This document shows, piece by piece, positions 36,691-45,255 of a stretch of DNA of 64,000 nucleotides (position 1 is its first letter; each line of letters begins with the position of its first letter). Location: the NCBI RefSeq assembly GCF_002934455.1, contig NZ_PTIR01000003.1:124001-188000 (forward strand). The letters are read 5' to 3'. The position numbers were made by a program, and so were the translations under genes. The notes beneath the pieces were generated by a model. The model was not told the DNA's origin, did not search any database, and saw only the letters and a list, made by a program, of their open reading frames with translations. Source of the DNA: Trinickia symbiotica (lineage in GTDB: Bacteria; Pseudomonadota; Gammaproteobacteria; Burkholderiales; Burkholderiaceae).

Positions 36691-37155
36691 CTAGCCTTCA
36701 ACCTCGCCCATGACCTGAAATTGTCCTGATGCCTGGGCGATGCACTTGGCGTTCGCCCAGATCCGGCAGTCCGAAAAGATGACGCGTTTTCCCGAACGGA
36801 GGACGTCGATATGGGCCTCTATCCAGTCACCCGGCTCCGCGTTCCCCATAAAGTTGACCGTCAAGCCCGTCGTCAGCACCTTCACCGCCGGCTGGCGTGA
36901 ATACTTGCTCGCCCAAGTAATGGCCGTGTCCGCCAGCATGCAAATCGCCCCGCCGTGCATCATCTGGCCGAGGTTACGATGTGCTTCCCGCACGTGCATG
37001 CCGACGGCGTACCCGCGCTCGGTCTTGCGAAAGTACGTAGGGCCGAACATCTGGTGATACGGCCCAAACGCCGGCATCAGCGTGAAGCCGTGCGGAATCG
37101 CCCTTTCGTCGTCCTGCTCGGCGCCAGCCGCCGCCAGTGCATCTGTCTGCTCCAA
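36691..37155 (-). CDS. PaaI-type acyl-CoA thioesterase
   Basis: 154 aa hot-dog protein: N-L-G-Q-M-M-H-G-G-A-I-C and A-D-T-A-I-T-W-A, the signature of PaaI/4HBT-II thioesterases, which free CoA from stalled acyl-CoA intermediates. The start is an unusual TTG at 37155 with a strong GGAGG six bases upstream; no ATG gives a better frame. Divergent from the OYE gene, with an inverted TGATA/TATCA repeat between them. Confidence 0.88.
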   Translation of the reverse strand: MEQTDALAAAGAEQDDERAIPHGFTLMPAFGPYHQMFGPTYFRKTERGYAVGMHVREAHRNLGQMMHGGAICMLADTAITWASKYSRQPAVKVLTTGLTVNFMGNAEPGDWIEAHIDVLRSGKRVIFSDCRIWANAKCIAQASGQFQVMGEVEG

Positions 37156-37267
37156 TGCAATCCTCCTCTTCGGCGCCGCAAGTCACACAGCGCCAAAACT
37201 CCTTTTTCGTTGATAGAACATAGCGTATCATTATCCGCACAACAGTCAACTATATGAACCGATAGAA

Positions 37268-38419
37268 ATGGATGCCAGCCCGCTTTTTGCCCCGCTCACG
37301 GTTCGAGGCGTTACGCTCGCCAACCGTATCGTGATGTCACCCATGACCCGCGGCTTCTCGCCGAACGGACTGCCCGGCGATGACGTGGCCGCTTACTACC
37401 AGCGGCGCGCGCAGGGCGAGACCGGGCTCATCATCACGGAAGGTGTCGGCATCGATCATCCGGCTGCGCTTGGAGAAGCCGGTCTCGGCGAGAATTCGAT
37501 TCCGGTGTTGGCCTGCGAGGCGTCGGTGGCGGCCTGGCGACGCGTGACAGACGCGGTACATGCGAGCGGCGGCGTCATCTTTCCGCAGTTGTGGCATATG
37601 GGGCCGATGAAAGAGGCGAATACGGGCCCCGTTCCCGAGGCTCTCCCGCTGCGTCCCTCGGGCGTATGGGGACCGGCCGGACGCGCGACATCGCTGGACG
37701 CAGGCTACATGGAGCGGGTCATGCCGCCAACGCGTCCGATGACCGACGCGGAAATCGCCGACGTCATCGCCGCTTATGGGCGAAGCGCGCGCTATGCGCG
37801 CGCCGCCGGATTCGATGGCATCGCTATTCATGGAGGCCACGGCTATTTGATCGATGCCTTCTTGTGGGCCGAAACCAATCAGCGTGCGGACGAGTGGGGT
37901 AAAGACCTTGCGGCGCGCAGCCGCTTCGCCGCCGAAGTCGTCCGTGAAATCCGAACGAGCATCGGCGACACCATGCCGGTCACCTTCCGCTTTTCGCAGT
38001 GGAAACAGCAGGACTTCCGCGCGCGTCTCGCCAACGATCCGCAGGAGCTCGAGCAGATCCTCACACCGCTCGCGGACGCGGGTGTCGATATCTTCGAGGC
38101 GAGCACGCGTTATTTCAATCGCGCGGAATTCCCGGGCTCGGAGATGAACCTCGCCGGCTGGGTGAAAAAGGTCACGGGCAAGTTTTCGATGGCCGTAGGA
38201 GGAATCGGCATCAACAAGGGGTACTACGATTCGATGGCCGGCGCGGATACGGTTGCGCAAGCCGATCTGACGCCTCTCGTCGAGCGCTTCGCGCGCAATG
38301 AATTCGATCTTGTCGGCGTCGGACGCTCGCTCCTGCACGATCCGAACTGGGCGCGGCGTGCGCGCCTTGGCGAGCCTTTTCTCGGATTCAACACGGATTC
38401 GCTTGCTCGCCTGACCTGA
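37268..38419 (+). CDS. FMN-dependent Old Yellow Enzyme family oxidoreductase
   Basis: 383 aa TIM-barrel flavoprotein. Family stretches N-R-I-V-M-S-P-M-T, A-A-G-F-D-G-I-A-I-H-G-G-H-G-Y-L and the phosphate-binding G-R. Reduces alpha,beta-unsaturated ketones or enals with NAD(P)H. It sits alone before a convergent SDR operon. In terpenoid and alicyclic catabolism such enzymes saturate enone intermediates. Confidence 0.93.
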   Translation: MDASPLFAPLTVRGVTLANRIVMSPMTRGFSPNGLPGDDVAAYYQRRAQGETGLIITEGVGIDHPAALGEAGLGENSIPVLACEASVAAWRRVTDAVHASGGVIFPQLWHMGPMKEANTGPVPEALPLRPSGVWGPAGRATSLDAGYMERVMPPTRPMTDAEIADVIAAYGRSARYARAAGFDGIAIHGGHGYLIDAFLWAETNQRADEWGKDLAARSRFAAEVVREIRTSIGDTMPVTFRFSQWKQQDFRARLANDPQELEQILTPLADAGVDIFEASTRYFNRAEFPGSEMNLAGWVKKVTGKFSMAVGGIGINKGYYDSMAGADTVAQADLTPLVERFARNEFDLVGVGRSLLHDPNWARRARLGEPFLGFNTDSLARLT

Positions 38420-38483
38420 TGTTTGGCTTAGCAGTTGACGCCCTCGTAGCAGGCGTCAACCGCGGCCGGCTACGCACGCTTTC

Positions 38484-39185
38484 TTACATGCGTCCTGTGA
38501 CCGGAATCAGCGCACCGGTCACTCCCGATGCGGCGCCAGACGCGAGAAAGAGAATCACATTGGCGATTTCTTCGGGCCGCACCCAGCGCGAAAAATCTGC
38601 GTCGGGCATGTCCTTGCGGTTTTGCGGCGTATCGATGATGCCGGGCAGAATCGCGTTGACTGTAATGGAACGGCCCTTCAGCTCTTCGGCCAGTGCCTCT
38701 GTCAAACGCATGACGCCGGATTTCGAGGCCGCATAGGCGCCCATGCCTGCGCCTGCTTTGAGCGCGGCGCCAGCGCCGATATTGATGATGCGCCCACCCT
38801 CCGCGCTACCGGCAAAATAATCGAGCGCAGCTTTCGATGCCGTCGCCGCCGTGCGCACGTTCATTTGGTACATCAGATCCCATGTGTCGAGGCTGCCGTC
38901 CGCCAGCGTTTCCCAGCGAAAGCCCCCCGCCACATTGACGATCGCATCCAGCTTGCCGATCTGATCGACCGCCGCCGATATAGCGGATCGCGCCGCCTCG
39001 AGATCGGTCAGCTCGACGCCGCCACGCCACCACGCGGCTTGCAGCTGCGCCGCGCTCGCGTTTTCTGGCGCGGGAGCCTTGTCGATCAGCGCGACCTTCC
39101 AGCCATTCTCGGCAAACGCGCGACCCACAGCGCGTCCCAATGTGCCGAATCCACCGGTCACCACCACTACCCGTTGCATATGCAA
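38484..39185 (-). CDS. SDR family oxidoreductase
   Basis: 233 aa, shorter than most SDRs but with T-G-G-F-G-T-L-G, N-V-A-G-G and the Y-A-A-S-K active site. Last of three genes on the minus strand after the amidohydrolase and crotonase. Likely dehydrogenates an alcohol intermediate of that pathway. Confidence 0.9.
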   Translation of the reverse strand: MHMQRVVVVTGGFGTLGRAVGRAFAENGWKVALIDKAPAPENASAAQLQAAWWRGGVELTDLEAARSAISAAVDQIGKLDAIVNVAGGFRWETLADGSLDTWDLMYQMNVRTAATASKAALDYFAGSAEGGRIINIGAGAALKAGAGMGAYAASKSGVMRLTEALAEELKGRSITVNAILPGIIDTPQNRKDMPDADFSRWVRPEEIANVILFLASGAASGVTGALIPVTGRM

Positions 39186-39237
39186 TCACTCCCTTGCCCT
39201 GCGCCGCCGCCCTGCCCGCATAGAGCATAAAAGAACG

Positions 39238-40032
39238 TCAACGTCCCTTGAACACCGGCTCTCGTTTCTCGCGAAACGCGTTGACCGCCTCTTGATGGTC
39301 TTCGGTCAAATTCGAGAGCGCCTCGTAGGCAATCGACGCATCGAGAATGGAATGTGCCAGCTGCTTCAGCCCGATGTTGATCGACGCCTTTGTCCATTGA
39401 ATAGCACGGGCGGCACCGTTCGCCAGACGCTTGGCCATCGCATCGACGACCGCATCGAGCTCATCGGCCGGCACTGCATGATTGATCAGTCCGAATCGCG
39501 CCGCTTCGCCTGCGCTGAGCAGATCGCCGGTCAAGAGGTACTCCTTGGCCTTGGCGTAACCCACGAGCTGCGGCCAGATCACCGCGCCGCCATCGCCCGC
39601 CACGAAGCCGACTTTCACGTGAGGATCGCCGATCTTCGCGTGATCGGCGGCATAGCTCAAATCCGAGAATAGCGCGATCGTCGCGCCGAGGCCGATCGCA
39701 TGTCCGTTGATCTTCGCGATGACCGGCTTCGGACAATCGAGCATCGAGAAGACGATTTTCTTCGCACGCTGCATGCCTTCGAGAAACAGCGCCGGATTGT
39801 CGATGACATGCTGCATATGCTCGATGTCGCCGCCCGCGCTGAAGGCGCGCCCGGCACCCGTCAACACAACGACACGAGTCTCGGCATCCTCGGCCACATC
39901 GAGGAAAAGCCGCGACATCTCGATGTCCATCTGCTCGTCGAACGCGTTCAGCGTTTCCGGGCGGTTGAGCGTGACGGTCAGGATGCCGCCGTCGCGTTTA
40001 AGCAATAACGCCTTATAGTCGGAAATATCCAT
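39238..40032 (-). CDS. Crotonase-family protein, not a standard hydratase
   Basis: 264 aa crotonase fold. The two glutamates that define hydratases are missing: the first position is Thr118 (I-G-L-G-A-T-I) and the second falls in D-P-H-V-K. Instead His138 and Asp147 are nine residues apart, as are His145 and Asp154 of 6-oxocamphor hydrolase, a crotonase that cleaves a beta-diketone. Other enoyl-CoA isomerases or hydrolases of this group share the A-G-D-G-G stretch, so the match is suggestive only. Start at 40032, 5 nt after the amidohydrolase stop. Confidence 0.88.
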   Translation of the reverse strand: MDISDYKALLLKRDGGILTVTLNRPETLNAFDEQMDIEMSRLFLDVAEDAETRVVVLTGAGRAFSAGGDIEHMQHVIDNPALFLEGMQRAKKIVFSMLDCPKPVIAKINGHAIGLGATIALFSDLSYAADHAKIGDPHVKVGFVAGDGGAVIWPQLVGYAKAKEYLLTGDLLSAGEAARFGLINHAVPADELDAVVDAMAKRLANGAARAIQWTKASINIGLKQLAHSILDASIAYEALSNLTEDHQEAVNAFREKREPVFKGR

Positions 40033-40037
40033 ATCGG

Positions 40038-41234
40038 TTACACGTGCAGCGGAATGAATCGGCGACCGTTGTCGTACATGATCTTGCGCGTGTCTTCTTC
40101 GGATAGCGAGCCACACGCCTCCGACGCGAAGTCCTTCGGCTCAGGCACCCCTTCCGCGTGCGGATAGTCGGAGCCCATCAACAGAAAGTCCGAGGAACCC
40201 GTCTGAGCGATGATCTGGGCGATGTCGTCCTCCGGATAGGCGACCACGAAAACATTCTCCTTGAAGATCTGGCTGGGGCGCGTCTTCAGCTGTCCGCACG
40301 GCCAGTAGCCATTCTTCGCCATCCCCCGGCACTTGTCCATTTTCACGAGCATCGAAGGGACCCATTCGGCGCCGTTTTCGGCACTGCACAACTTGACGCG
40401 CGGGAAACGCTCGAAGAAGTTGTAGAAGATGAACGACGACAGTGTTTCGATCACCGGACGCTCACCGTAACCGTGCATCCAGACGAATGCCGTCTGACGC
40501 TGGCGTGACTGCTGCACCGGCTCCCCCCAAACCGCCATGTGGTCCTTCATGTAGATCGCTTCCGACACATGGAAGGTGACACGCACACCCGCTTCGTTGA
40601 GGATCGACCAGAACGGATCGAAGTAAGGATCCGCAGGCGCACGGCCATTGAATGGGCCCATCGGCATCAGGACCACGCGCACGCCGTTCGCGACGAGCCA
40701 CTTGGCTTCCGCAACGGCCGCATCGAGATCGTCGAGCGTGACGACCGGCGTCGTGTAAATGCGGTCCTTGTAGTTGAAGCCCCAGTCTTCCAGCATCCAA
40801 CGGTTGTACGCATGGAGGACTGCATTCGCCGCAACGGGCTCATTCAAGTACGAAATGCAGGCGACCATCTCACCGATGTACATCGTGCAAGCCTCGACGC
40901 CGAATTCGTCCATCTTCGTGAGGCGCGCGTCGCGATTGAACATGTCCGGCGTGGGGGGAACGCGCATATCGACGTTGTCCTTGCCGTCTTTCATCGCGCG
41001 CAGCCATTCGTGCAGCTTGCCGGGCGGCGGCACATGCCCCTCTGCCGACGTGTAGCCCTCGCTGATTTCCACCTTGCGCTCGCCGACATACATGCAGCGG
41101 TTGCCGTCTGCCGTGGTGCGGCTGGTAAAGGACCAGTCTTTCTTGAACTGCTCGGGCAAGTAGCGGCTGAACGCGTCCTCCACTTCGTAGAAGTGCGTGT
41201 CGGCATCGTAGATCTTCCCTTGATACGGTTGCAT
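40038..41234 (-). CDS. Amidohydrolase family protein (ACMSD-like, PF04909 type)
   Basis: 398 aa. Metal-binding D-A-D-T-H near residue 12 and G-S-D-Y-P-H-A-E-G near residue 345 are the family's ligand motifs. Members hydrolyse or decarboxylate ring-cleavage acids. Start at 41234 with AGGAG upstream. First gene of the operon with the crotonase and SDR; a GAAC-N3-GTTC operator lies 181 nt upstream. Confidence 0.9.
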   Translation of the reverse strand: MQPYQGKIYDADTHFYEVEDAFSRYLPEQFKKDWSFTSRTTADGNRCMYVGERKVEISEGYTSAEGHVPPPGKLHEWLRAMKDGKDNVDMRVPPTPDMFNRDARLTKMDEFGVEACTMYIGEMVACISYLNEPVAANAVLHAYNRWMLEDWGFNYKDRIYTTPVVTLDDLDAAVAEAKWLVANGVRVVLMPMGPFNGRAPADPYFDPFWSILNEAGVRVTFHVSEAIYMKDHMAVWGEPVQQSRQRQTAFVWMHGYGERPVIETLSSFIFYNFFERFPRVKLCSAENGAEWVPSMLVKMDKCRGMAKNGYWPCGQLKTRPSQIFKENVFVVAYPEDDIAQIIAQTGSSDFLLMGSDYPHAEGVPEPKDFASEACGSLSEEDTRKIMYDNGRRFIPLHV

Positions 41235-41414
41235 GAAGCGTCTCCTGGTTGTGGGGAGCGCTGCCAAACGTGCGCCCTTGAGAGAAGTATCGGCGCAAGG
41301 TCTCGACCGAAAAACTCTCATATCGAAGTCAAAAGTGGCGATATCGATTCGATATCGATCCGCGCATCGTGTCTAACCTTAGCATGCCAGTATGGGTGAC
41401 ACCGGTAGACAATG

Positions 41415-41427
41415 CGAACGTTGTTCG
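41415..41427. promoter_or_regulatory. Shared operator motif, amidohydrolase/MFS
   Basis: CGAACGTTGTTCG is a GAAC-N3-GTTC palindrome in the divergent promoter of the amidohydrolase operon and the MFS transporter, 44 nt from the latter. Confidence 0.55.
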
Positions 41428-41470
41428 TATATAAGCATAGTTGAAGCGATACATGCAACCGGAGACGTGT

Positions 41471-42892
41471 ATGCAAGCCGAAGCACTGGCACAAGCACAT
41501 AGAACGCAACGGCTGGCCGTGCCGCCGCGCGGTTTCATGATAGCGATACTGCTGGCCGCTGTGGCAGCCTCGTCGGGCATCACCGTCATCTACACCGTGC
41601 TGGTGACGCTTTACAAGGCTTTCCCCGCGTCCGATTCCGTGAGCTGGACCGTCACAGCGTACTGGCTCGGCTCAGCCGGCTTTGCCGCGGTGAGCGGCCG
41701 CTTGGGCGACCTGCTCGGCTATCGGCGCATCCTGCTCCTGGTGATGACGATTGCGTCAGCGGGCGCCGTCGTCGCCGCGTGCGCAACCGATGTCGCCATG
41801 CTTATCGCGGGGTGCGCGATGCAATCGGTCGCGGCGGGGATCACGCCGCTTTCCATCGGACTCGTGCGCGAGAACCTGCCGCCCGGCAGGGTGCCGGCCG
41901 CCGTGGGCGTGATCAGTGCGGCAGGAATGGTATCGGCGGGGCTGATCTACATCTGCGCCGGCGTCGTCGTGGATCGCTATTCGTGGCAAGGCGGCTTCTG
42001 GTTCAAGGTAGCGCTTTGCCTGGTGGCGGTTGCTGCCGTGCGCCTGTGGACTCCGCCTTCGCCGAAGCGCCTCAGCGCACGGATCGATTACTTGCGCGGC
42101 CTCGCTTTTGCGCCCGCGCTCTGCGCCATCCTGTTCGCGGTGCAGCAGAGCCGTGTATGGGGGCTGGGCGATGCGCGTCTATGGGGCTTAATCGGTGTGG
42201 GGATCGTCGTGCTCGTCCTGTGGGCACGGCACCAGCACGAGGCGGCGCATCCGCTTATCAATGTACGCCTGCTCAAGGCGCGTCAGATCGTATTGGCCAA
42301 TGCATGCATGGCATTCGTCGCCGCGGGGGGCATGCAATTAGGGCAGGTTTTCTCCCTGCTCGCTCAGCAACCGGCGGGAACGCACACCGGATTCGGACTG
42401 AGCGCAACGGCCGCCGGCTTGCTGATGTTCAGCGTCAACATTGTCTCGCTCGTCGCGAGCCCTTGGAGCGGCCGCGTAGCCGCCCGGTACCAGGCCCGCA
42501 GCGCCGCCTTGATCGGCATGGCCATCCTGGTCGTTGCCTGGGCCTCGCTGATCGTGCTTCATCGACGTCTGCCCCTTTTCGTTCCGGGCGCGGCGCTGTG
42601 CTCGTTCGGTCTCGCTTTCGCCAGCACGGCGCTGTACAACCAGATCGTCGAGGCGGCGCCTGCCCATCAGACCGGCGAGGCAACGGGCATGCTCTACGTG
42701 TTCTTCTCGTGCTTCTTCGCCGTGGGCGCTCAAGCGGTCTTTTCGCTGCTGCGCAGCGCGTCGGCAAAATACGACGGTGGATGGTTTGCCGCCGATAGTG
42801 GCTATGTTTCAGTGTTTGCCTATATTGCGTGCAGCTCGATTGCCGGACTGCTGATTGCTTACACGCTGCCGAAACGCCGCGCCCAGTTATAA
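41471..42892 (+). CDS. MFS transporter, DHA2/EmrB-QacA-like
   Basis: 473 aa with about 14 hydrophobic helices; the motif A family sequence G-R-L-G-D-L-L-G-Y-R-R is after helix 2. It could export a toxic intermediate or import substrate. GGAG six bases before the ATG at 41471 sets the start; two further ATGs lie upstream. Opposed to the amidohydrolase operon. Confidence 0.9.
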   Translation: MQAEALAQAHRTQRLAVPPRGFMIAILLAAVAASSGITVIYTVLVTLYKAFPASDSVSWTVTAYWLGSAGFAAVSGRLGDLLGYRRILLLVMTIASAGAVVAACATDVAMLIAGCAMQSVAAGITPLSIGLVRENLPPGRVPAAVGVISAAGMVSAGLIYICAGVVVDRYSWQGGFWFKVALCLVAVAAVRLWTPPSPKRLSARIDYLRGLAFAPALCAILFAVQQSRVWGLGDARLWGLIGVGIVVLVLWARHQHEAAHPLINVRLLKARQIVLANACMAFVAAGGMQLGQVFSLLAQQPAGTHTGFGLSATAAGLLMFSVNIVSLVASPWSGRVAARYQARSAALIGMAILVVAWASLIVLHRRLPLFVPGAALCSFGLAFASTALYNQIVEAAPAHQTGEATGMLYVFFSCFFAVGAQAVFSLLRSASAKYDGGWFAADSGYVSVFAYIACSSIAGLLIAYTLPKRRAQL

Positions 42893-43003
42893 GCATTGCG
42901 ACCGATCCGTTGCACGCGGGCGTAGTGCATTTTCAGCTGGGACGCAGGGCCTCCCCTACAGCAACGCGCCTCTCTTCACTCCGCAGGGGATCTTCGTACC
43001 TGA

Positions 43004-43798
43004 TCACTCCTCGTCGGCTTCGCCCTGCGCGGATGCCCGCTTGGCCACCCGGATCATTTGTTCCTCGAGTTGCGTGCGTTCGCGATCAAAGCGCTCGAGC
43101 GGTGCACCGATGGCCATCGCCGCGATCACATTCCCGTTCGGCCCGAAAACCGGCGACGACACGCCTGCCGAATCCGGCAGCAACTCGCCTCGGCTTACCG
43201 ACAGGCCGGTTTCGCGGATGTGATCGAGCTCGTCGCGCAACGCCTTCTTCGTCGCGACCGTTTGCGGCGTGCGGCGCTCGAGCTTGACCGTCCTCATGTA
43301 GTCCGAGACGAAAGCTTCCGGCGCATGGGCCAGCAGCACGCGCCCCGCGGCCGTGCAATAGAGCGGACGGCGCAAGCCCACGTGCATCGAATAACGAACG
43401 GACTGCTCGCTTTCGATCACGTCGACGTAGGTGATCTCTTTGTGCTCGACGTCGAGGACACCGATATACACCGTTTCATTGGTGCTCTTCGAGAGATCCA
43501 CCAGGTACGGGCGCAGCAGCTTCGAGAAGTTCCATGCCGCCATGACGCCCGCCGAGAGCCGGAAGATGGATGGCCCGAGGCGATAGCGGCCTGAGTCATG
43601 TATCAAATACCCTTCCGCCACGAGTGGCCTCAGCAGGTTGAGCAGACTGCTCTTCGGCGACTCGAGGGCGACATTCAGTTCTGCCAGCGACATGCCGTCG
43701 GGAGACTTCGCCAGCACGTCGAAAATCCCGAGGAGTCGCGTCAGCGAGCGCGGCCCGCTGACATCCCGGTCCGCCGGCGCTGAGATCTCTTTCAACAT
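43004..43798 (-). CDS. IclR family transcriptional regulator
   Basis: 264 aa. N-terminal winged helix (S-L-T-R-L-L-G-I-F, then M-S-L-A-E-L-N-V-A-L-E-S-P-K-S-S-L-L) and C-terminal effector domain. Start at 43798 with GGGGA upstream. A GAAC-N3-GTTC palindrome lies 141 nt upstream, between it and the divergent SDR. IclR regulators often control aromatic and short-acid catabolism. Confidence 0.92.
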   Translation of the reverse strand: MLKEISAPADRDVSGPRSLTRLLGIFDVLAKSPDGMSLAELNVALESPKSSLLNLLRPLVAEGYLIHDSGRYRLGPSIFRLSAGVMAAWNFSKLLRPYLVDLSKSTNETVYIGVLDVEHKEITYVDVIESEQSVRYSMHVGLRRPLYCTAAGRVLLAHAPEAFVSDYMRTVKLERRTPQTVATKKALRDELDHIRETGLSVSRGELLPDSAGVSSPVFGPNGNVIAAMAIGAPLERFDRERTQLEEQMIRVAKRASAQGEADEE

Positions 43799-43938
43799 GA
43801 TTTTCCCCATGAATGGATGGTATCGATTATACGGGAACTATTCACATAGTTTTACAACGATCATAAGCTCGCACATCGCCACGCCCTCCGGATTCGGGAA
43901 TACGCTAGGGGCGCGCTTGATCTCAATTGAGCTATAGT

Positions 43939-43951
43939 TGAACGACGTTCA
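43939..43951. promoter_or_regulatory. Shared operator motif, IclR/SDR
   Basis: TGAACGACGTTCA is a perfect palindrome (TGAACG-A-CGTTCA), the best copy of the motif found in six promoters of this island. It is in the divergent region between the IclR gene and the SDR at 44046. Confidence 0.65.
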
Positions 43952-44045
43952 TTTTATGGAATGCAGGAGCATGCGTTCCGCAACCGTCAGCGCGTTGCGC
44001 TGACGCATCCCATAGCGTCATCAACCCTTCCACCTGGGACCATTC

Positions 44046-44810
44046 ATGCATACGAAAAAGCTGGCGGAAAAGGTCGTCATCGTGACCGGAGGCGGGCAAG
44101 GCGTCGGCCTCGGCGTCGCGAGAGCATTGGCAGACGACGGCGCGAATCTCGTTTTGACCGGCCGCACGGAGGCCAAGCTCACTCGGGCGGCTGACGAACT
44201 GCGCGACCTCGGTGCGCAAGTGCTCGTCGTACCGGGCGATACACGTAATCGTGCGGACGCCGTTCGGACAGTCGAGCTTACCGTCGAGCGGTTCGACCGT
44301 GTCGACGCGCTCGTCAACAATGCGCAAAGCAGCAGCCCCGGTGTACCGCTCGAATCCGTCACCGACGAAGACTGGCGCACCACGCTCGAATCCGGCCTCT
44401 ACGGCACGTTGTATTTCATGCAAGCCGTATTGCCGCGGATGAAGTTGCAAGGCCGCGGCGCCATTATCAACTTCGCTTCGCGCACCGGTATCGAAGGTTT
44501 GAAGGGCTTTGGCGCGTACGCCGCGGCCAAGGAGGGCATTCGAGGCCTCTCGCGTGTCGCCGCTCGCGAATGGGGCGCTCATGGCATTACTGTCAACGTC
44601 ATTTGCCCGGCAGCCCTCACGCCTGCCGCCGATGCCTACCTGGAAGCCAATCCGCAAGAGCGAACCCGCTATCTGTCCGAAATTGCGCTGGGCCGGTTTG
44701 GTGATCCGCAGCGCGATATTGGTCGAGCTGTTGCATTCTTGTGTAGTGAGGACGCTAATTTCATCACGGGGCAGACTATCAGCGTCGACGGCGGACAGTC
44801 AATGCTCTAG
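44046..44810 (+). CDS. SDR family oxidoreductase
   Basis: 254 aa: T-G-G-G-Q-G-V-G-L-G, N-N-A-Q, and the Y-A-A-A-K active site, followed by the C-terminal S-V-D-G-G motif. Asn in N-N-A-Q replaces the usual N-N-A-G but the helix is intact. Divergent from the IclR gene and single; substrate unknown. Confidence 0.9.
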   Translation: MHTKKLAEKVVIVTGGGQGVGLGVARALADDGANLVLTGRTEAKLTRAADELRDLGAQVLVVPGDTRNRADAVRTVELTVERFDRVDALVNNAQSSSPGVPLESVTDEDWRTTLESGLYGTLYFMQAVLPRMKLQGRGAIINFASRTGIEGLKGFGAYAAAKEGIRGLSRVAAREWGAHGITVNVICPAALTPAADAYLEANPQERTRYLSEIALGRFGDPQRDIGRAVAFLCSEDANFITGQTISVDGGQSML

Positions 44811-45255
44811 CGTTAGTTTTTTGAACGCGGTGCAAAATATGAAACGACTAGTTGCATTTGTCAGAATGCGCGTATGCATTGAATGAAAACTAATCGTTGC
44901 ATCAATGGGAGTCGAAGCCGACGTGCCGCGTTGCGCGAGTTGCGCGACGCCCTATTTGGGCTTGCGCCCGGACTCCGGTCAGATCGGCTCGAACTCCGGC
45001 AAATGCCAGTCCATCCAATCGAAGCTTGCATTGTTCGCGGCCCACGCCCAGTTCATAGGAGGAAGTTTCGTGGGGGCGCGGGAACCCTGTCCTTCATGCA
45101 CGTTTTGCCAATGTGAATTGGCGGCGGCGACTTCGTGATTCTCACTCACACTGATATTCTCCGGTTCCTGATTGTCCACTCGCATTCCTTACTGAGAGTC
45201 ACGGCACATAAATGGGCGGATCCGCAAGGAATCCCCCGCGTTGGACTTCCCTCAA
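44811..45255. other. Gap of uncertain content
   Basis: 445 nt without a firm gene. It holds a minus-strand open frame (44979-45185) described separately and, near 44837-44900, similar runs CGACTAGTTGCAT and CTAATCGTTGCAT in the same orientation. Nothing else recognisable. Confidence 0.4.
44979..45185 (-). CDS. Possible small protein or gene remnant (68 aa)
   Basis: The frame has an unusual, Trp-rich end (W-A-W-A-A-N-N-A-S-F-D-W-M-D-W) that looks like coding sequence rather than chance, yet I do not recognise a family. It lies 70 nt after the CaiB-type gene on the same strand. No clear ribosome site. It could be the remnant of a longer gene. Confidence 0.3.
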   Translation of the reverse strand: MRVDNQEPENISVSENHEVAAANSHWQNVHEGQGSRAPTKLPPMNWAWAANNASFDWMDWHLPEFEPI

